DNA of 64,000 bases from Asterias rubens (lineage: Eukaryota; Echinodermata; Asteroidea; Forcipulatida; Asteriidae). This document shows positions 63,701 through 64,000 of this stretch, in pieces; position 1 is the first letter of the stretch, and every line of letters starts with the position of its first letter. The stretch spans positions 62,001 to 126,000 of the forward strand of contig NW_022985698.1 of the NCBI RefSeq assembly GCF_902459465.1, given 5' to 3'. Both the position numbers and the translations under genes were made by a program. The notes beneath the pieces were generated by a model, which saw nothing but the letters and a program-made list of their open reading frames with translations, did no database searches and was not told the origin of the DNA.

Positions 63701-64000
63701 TTGTACATGGGATTCTGAGTGTTTCCTTCACGAAGTTCCAGGCCTGAGGTTTGCAGTTTTGATAATGAAATATTATGACTGTATTTTTTTTATTTTTTAT
63801 TTTTTTTTTCTCAGATTGAGTATGACGAGATTGTGAAGATTAATTCCAGCATCCCGAGCATCATCCCATTAGGAGAAAGCTCTTATTCCTTATCAATTCA
63901 AACTCATCAAGAAACTCATACCACAACCAGTGCCTTGGATCAAATCATATCCTCCGTGACAGAACTAAGTGTATCACAAAGCGATAAGAAACTTAATCAT
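48684..64000 (+). CDS. Bfr1-like coiled-coil protein, eleven exons in view (3' end missing)
   Basis: Exons 48684-48711, 50643-50743, 51839-52012, 53360-53532, 54636-54708, 55314-55452, 59011-59167, 59633-59763, 61452-61636, 63152-63268 and 63815-64000+. Joined they give 488 codons without a stop. Most of the first 300 residues are charged coiled coil. The core around AVDDAIQKLQYQLRTRHFKL, SEENRIVKEIDTYRRSKKKV and later EPYEDERQLCSTLIKYLHRY matches the pattern of yeast Bfr1 and its animal relatives (proteins linked to mRNA/ribosome association and ER-secretory function). After that come a basic patch (SAKKKRAIRKHNRKS) and a Ser/Thr-rich part. I infer a cytoplasmic RNA- or ribosome-associated role from the family only. 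Introns carry SINEs, R1/R2 repeats, a LINE, and duplicated splice-site cassettes around exons 8 and 9. Confidence 0.8.
48720..49314. other. Bfr1-like intron 1, nothing recognised
   Basis: AT-rich with short A/T microsatellite-like runs. Confidence 0.4.
49315..49490. repeat. 16-bp tandem repeat, inverted sense (CACTTCGTACCTT)
   Basis: Eight or so CACTTCGTACC units; the same motif as 10780-10955 but on the other strand. Confidence 0.85.
49793..49935. repeat. 16-bp tandem repeat, direct sense (GGTACGAAGTG)
   Basis: Six units facing those of 49315-49490 across about 300 bp, so the two blocks form the arms of a large foldback. Confidence 0.85.
49940..50640. other. Bfr1-like intron 1, nothing recognised
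   Basis: An R3-like scrap lies near 49955-50070 (CTTGACAAATTTCTTTGCTA); the frame at 50132-50425 has no support. Confidence 0.4.
50643..50743 (+). CDS. Bfr1-like exon 2
   Basis: Acceptor TTTTTGTTGTAG; reads VKKKVMLRPPNRRRFDDQLE, QVLLDIRTREAEL; donor CTG|GTTGGT, phase 0. Confidence 0.8.
50849..51152. mobile_element. R2 foldback element, complete copy
   Basis: ATGTCCATAGATTAACATTA to AGTGTAAATCTGTGGACATT, with the central TTTTTGTCTCATGAGACAAAAA palindrome. Confidence 0.85.
51153..51498. other. Bfr1-like intron 2, nothing recognised
   Basis: AT-rich; the frame at 51140-51340 is not an exon. Confidence 0.4.
51499..51800 (+). mobile_element. tRNA-Leu-headed SINE next to an exon acceptor
   Basis: The head 51499-51585 has a 7-bp acceptor stem (CGTGTCA/TGACACG), TGGCCGAGCGGTTAAGAGC, TTCAAGC at the anticodon position and GAGTTCGAATCCC. 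The T stem is poorly paired, so it is not a working tRNA. The body (CACGAGGGTTTTCCAGAC, ATCCGGTTTTCCTCCC, TCTCGAACACGTTGTAGCCG) is shared with 63425-63617, which carries a different head. Its ATT-rich tail runs up to the acceptor of exon 3. Confidence 0.8.
51839..52012 (+). CDS. Bfr1-like exon 3
   Basis: Acceptor ATTATTATTAG; reads KSLGRPQTQTDTSSEQLDLR, EALLKEQKECREQKEVNIAK, RKALDEQLKLINESITKQ; donor CAA|GTAAGT; 174 nt, phase 0-0. Strongly charged, coiled-coil. Confidence 0.85.
52020..52927. other. Bfr1-like intron 3 with an R2 fragment
   Basis: 52295-52400 matches the right half of R2 (CTCAGCAAGTAATATTTTAA, AATCTGTGGAC). AAGACTCTGCTAGGGTC near 52806 is shared with 20966. Confidence 0.45.
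52928..53319. repeat. R1 repeat, complete copy
   Basis: TTTAAAGACACAGGACACC to AATAGTGTACAGTACCTTTAA. Confidence 0.75.
53360..53532 (+). CDS. Bfr1-like exon 4 (core motif)
   Basis: Acceptor TTTGCCTTGCAG; reads SDSLSKLEAGLAYKTEAAVD, DAIQKLQYQLRTRHFKLSEE, NRIVKEIDTYRRSKKKVK; donor CAA|GTAAGT, phase 2. This carries the most diagnostic Bfr1-like stretch. Confidence 0.87.
53545..54385. repeat. R1 repeat split by a LINE fragment
   Basis: R1 runs 53545-53695 (AACTTACTTGGTAACAAGTA, CTCAAATACT) and resumes about 54215-54385 (CGGAAAGCACACAAAATTGC to TTCTGTGCCTTTAA). Confidence 0.65.
53696..54200 (-). pseudogene. LINE 3' fragment (end of reverse-transcriptase ORF)
   Basis: On the minus strand 54177-53749 reads IKHIWRTLLGIKWSDFITNE, RLAELIGGRW, GKWCAHVMRQGGLPSAAIDG and GRGRPKLRWIDNVTKW, the C-terminal region of many non-LTR retrotransposon proteins (LGIKW.D..TN..., GHV.R, GRGRPK.RW.D). 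5'-truncated, inserted into an R1 copy, opposite in sense to the host gene. Confidence 0.7.
54636..54708 (+). CDS. Bfr1-like exon 5
   Basis: Acceptor TTATTTTTCAG; reads EYLQQKEQIKIQRDQKKCLK, DERD; donor GAT|GTAAGC; 73 nt, phase 2 to 0. Confidence 0.83.
54870..55040 (-). mobile_element. tRNA-derived SINE, reverse orientation
   Basis: TATACCCATTATACACTGAT, TTCCCGAGTTTTGTG and CCACCGAGATGACATGGTAG: the inverse of the 21210 family. Confidence 0.65.
55160..55285 (-). mobile_element. tRNA-derived SINE fragment close to the exon 6 acceptor
   Basis: CCGATGTGTGTTAGCACTGT, ACTCAGTACTTTCTCAAG, then GGGATTCGAACCCACAACCT (inverse box B). It ends about 30 bp before the acceptor at 55313. Confidence 0.65.
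55314..55452 (+). CDS. Bfr1-like exon 6
   Basis: Acceptor TCTCCCCTTCAG; reads KYFRQVSLSKSKEDEVKQKL, MTFKSKTDEAWSRYREAGPE, RETLKK; donor AAAG|GTCAGT; phase 0 to 1. Confidence 0.85.
55527..55895. repeat. R1 repeat, diverged copy
   Basis: TTAAAGACACTGGGCACTAT to ATAGTTTCCAGAGCCTTTAA. Confidence 0.7.
56020..56175. repeat. R4 dispersed repeat
   Basis: GAAGCTTTGCATGGTGTGGA, TTGACGTTTCGAACAGTATA and CTCTGCTCGTCTTTAGGAG. It lies directly before the LINE. Confidence 0.6.
56180..58802 (+). mobile_element. 5'-truncated LINE (Jockey/CR1-like) with long intact RT frame
   Basis: The open frame enters from truncated sequence (APWSAF before the first ATG) and runs 674 codons. No endonuclease domain is present. 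The 3' UTR (58250-58770) is AT-rich and ends in about ten TAA units. It lies in intron 6 of the Bfr1-like gene in the same sense. Clade is estimated from motifs; a tree would decide. Confidence 0.88.
56225..58249 (+). CDS. Non-LTR reverse transcriptase, 674 codons, altered catalytic box
   Basis: RT blocks in order: LKAPGPDGISPTVLR, NYRPIALTSIVCKILERAV, QHGFTAHKSCVTQL, FLDFSKAFDVMPH (first catalytic Asp present), SGVPQGSVLGPLLFNLFISD, LLFAHDTLIYRP, MKINTNKSMIM and YKYLGVVI. The A-x-D-D box normally reads FADD; here it is FAHD, with the first of the paired Asp changed to His. The C-terminal zinc-knuckle-like region is not obvious. The frame is otherwise undamaged, which implies a young copy. 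The ATG given is simply the first in frame, because the true N-terminus is missing. Confidence 0.9.
   Translation: MDDADPNASWEGFLDILHAAIRDSIPTKQRCRNKASPWITHELKKLIHLKHKLFSKAKHSGSSLAWLHYKQIRNKVKYSTKSAYWKYVNGLFAKKDNKRSFWCFVRDQRKSKCPPTFQHADQLLHKPSAIAQAFNEFFTSVHSPPGSCPSMPPSCTLPIPELPPIQIELGWLTKSLQNLNPLKAPGPDGISPTVLRSTASSIAPPLLRVMNLSLLHGSLPLDWKLSNITPVFKSANRTDIKNYRPIALTSIVCKILERAVANNINEHISSNCLGNDEQHGFTAHKSCVTQLTNAIYDWATIMDKPRPPRIDIAFLDFSKAFDVMPHHTILNKLAENFNIRGQTWYWLKAFLTGRFQRVMYQGALSSMSPVTSGVPQGSVLGPLLFNLFISDISHSLNSKCLLFAHDTLIYRPIQSPADELSLQADLDAIDLWSVANGMKINTNKSMIMHMTRSTKTLALPEYSIHGSSLKITATYKYLGVVINHNLTWSDHVNSVVSKANRTLGFIWHTAGGTSPTALMSLYRSLVLPILEYGLPAWCPYTTTLSAKLERVQRRATRMFLRQQRGAMSYEDRLKTLNWQTLESRRQRLIVQFTTCCLFGLINCPIINLNTSVNTRHTDTLVFNHLYARTLSLKNTSVHSFPRVWSGLPTNICNSLTLDSYNCFKRYLCQHFQNL
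58803..59010. other. Bfr1-like intron 6, right part
   Basis: No element recognised after the LINE tail. Confidence 0.4.
59011..59167 (+). CDS. Bfr1-like exon 7
   Basis: Acceptor TTTGTTGAACAG; reads IGELHERRRQLTVEFRLQNS, KYHTQQKQQRAHSFQRKEEE, KRAVEEARQRE; donor AATG|GTAAGT; phase 1 to 2. Confidence 0.86.
59185..59632. other. Bfr1-like intron 7 with simple repeats
   Basis: (GATT)n at 59186-59213, (AAT)n at 59404-59423, T-run before the acceptor. Confidence 0.5.
59633..59763 (+). CDS. Bfr1-like exon 8
   Basis: Acceptor GTATAATACAG; reads AVYEASREPYEDERQLCSTL, IKYLHRYLTPDHELPLGASA, LSP; donor CCAG|GTAAGA; phase 2 to 1. Confidence 0.86.
59690..60075 (+). repeat. Tandem copies of exon 8 tail plus splice donor
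   Basis: The stretch AATACCTCCATCGATACCTC ... GCTCTATCACCAG|GTAAGATTGCC is repeated 176 bp further on, with a second intact donor junction at 59939. A third, truncated copy (ACGATACCTCACTCCAGATT) lies at 60032. Confidence 0.88.
60090..60330. mobile_element. tRNA-derived SINE head and R7 repeat
   Basis: TCGGTGGTCTAGTTGGAAGA and GGTCATGGGCTTGAATC are SINE A/B boxes. From 60185 CAGGCCTGGAATTACATGGC joins the family seen at 25845. Confidence 0.55.
60331..60960. other. Bfr1-like intron 8, nothing recognised
   Basis: AT-rich. Confidence 0.4.
60965..61475 (+). repeat. Four-fold splice-acceptor cassette before exon 9
   Basis: Four tandem units, each with TACTAACGTAG, then TT(G/A)TTSATAG|GGCAATCT, then GCCCTTGCAAGCAAGAGCTG. 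AG junctions lie at 61036, 61169, 61316 and 61451 (the last is the exon 9 acceptor), 133-147 bp apart. Extending exon 9 to the 61316 junction meets an in-frame TAG. Confidence 0.88.
61452..61636 (+). CDS. Bfr1-like exon 9 (basic patch)
   Basis: Reads QSPASSVSTPTGCRDDMMTS, DGVEFVILKKKTNDSDDVFL, PTTSAKKKRAIRKHNRKSSW; donor CTG|GTAAGT; 185 nt, phase 1 to 0. The KKKRAIRKHNRK run is strongly basic. Confidence 0.85.
61640..62009. other. Bfr1-like intron 9, SINE-like debris
   Basis: TTAAGTGTCTTGCTTAAGGA, CATGACCGAGACTCGAACCC resemble parts of tRNA-derived SINEs; too degraded to bound. Confidence 0.4.
62010..62320. repeat. R3 repeat, diverged copy
   Basis: GGGCCCAATTTTATAAAGCC, several TGGTTACCAGCCAAATTCTG-like words and CTTAGTAGCTTGATGAGATT form the arms. 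Confidence 0.55.
62321..63150. other. Bfr1-like intron 9, right part
   Basis: An R7-like scrap near 62755 (inverse orientation); otherwise featureless. Confidence 0.4.
63152..63268 (+). CDS. Bfr1-like exon 10
   Basis: Acceptor TTGCATTTCAG; reads SKPIRHTAPIFSQFDTLGLQ, APSTIGEVPSCISQLTVKK; donor AAG|GTATGT; phase 0-0. Confidence 0.84.
63358..63617 (+). mobile_element. tRNA-headed SINE sharing its body with 51586-51755
   Basis: The head reads GGCTTGTGCGTAAAGCGCTC, TCTCACC at the anticodon position and GACCCTGGTTTGATACCC, unlike the Leu-type head at 51499. The body (TGCCTCGAGGGTTTTCCAGA, ATCCGGTTTTCCTCAC, TCTCGAACACGTTGTAGCCG) is the same. Confidence 0.75.
63815..64000 (+). CDS. Bfr1-like exon 11 (cut by window edge)
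   Basis: Acceptor TTTTTTTCTCAG; reads IEYDEIVKINSSIPSIIPLG, ESSYSLSIQTHQETHTTTSA, then continues past the window. Ser/Thr-rich, not coiled coil. Confidence 0.82.
   Translation, partial: MEYDEIVKINSSIPSIIPLGESSYSLSIQTHQETHTTTSALDQIISSVTELSVSQSDKKLNH

Overview
The window is nuclear DNA of an animal, most likely an echinoderm and probably a sea star. The genes are split by many introns with GT/AG boundaries, spacing is wide, and much of the DNA is repeats. The taxon guess rests on the dominant dispersed repeat (ends near AAGGCAGTGGACACTATTGG, about eleven copies here), which I remember from asteroid genomes but could not search. Five gene models could be assembled by hand; each keeps its reading frame through every exon.

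Layout. 1-1620: 98-bp tandem repeats split by a 985-bp insertion with a 4-bp target duplication. 1904-8351 (-): a three-exon carbohydrate sulfotransferase with its membrane-anchor exon duplicated. 8370-12360: little beyond foldback elements and a 16-bp repeat. 12370-14430: a decayed satellite of about 75 bp. 14890-20430: repeats and a broken DIRS-like tyrosine-recombinase retrotransposon. 21526-33993 (-): an eleven-exon secreted protein, signal peptide plus a string of one-exon cysteine-rich (mostly VWFC-like) modules; its second intron holds a 56-bp minisatellite of about 40 units lying between inverted repeats. 36713-40406 (-) and 43197-46643 (+): two divergent four-exon Shisa-like single-pass membrane proteins with the same intron phases. 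48684-64000 (+, running off the end): a coiled-coil Bfr1-like gene with eleven exons in view and a 5'-truncated LINE in one intron.

The genes do not form a pathway. The most unusual property is shared structure: in four unrelated genes an exon edge together with its splice site has been tandemly copied into the neighbouring intron. Examples are donor arrays in both Shisa-like genes, a triplicated exon tail in the cysteine-rich gene, and, in one intron of the Bfr1-like gene, a duplicated donor cassette at one end and a four-fold acceptor cassette (TACTAAC, AG, exon head) at the other. In the sulfotransferase a whole first exon plus donor is copied. One MITE lies 2 bp from an exon and supplies most of a splice donor.

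Limits: exon models come from reading frame, phase and splice consensus only, without transcripts or database searches. First and last exons are least certain; UTRs were not determined.
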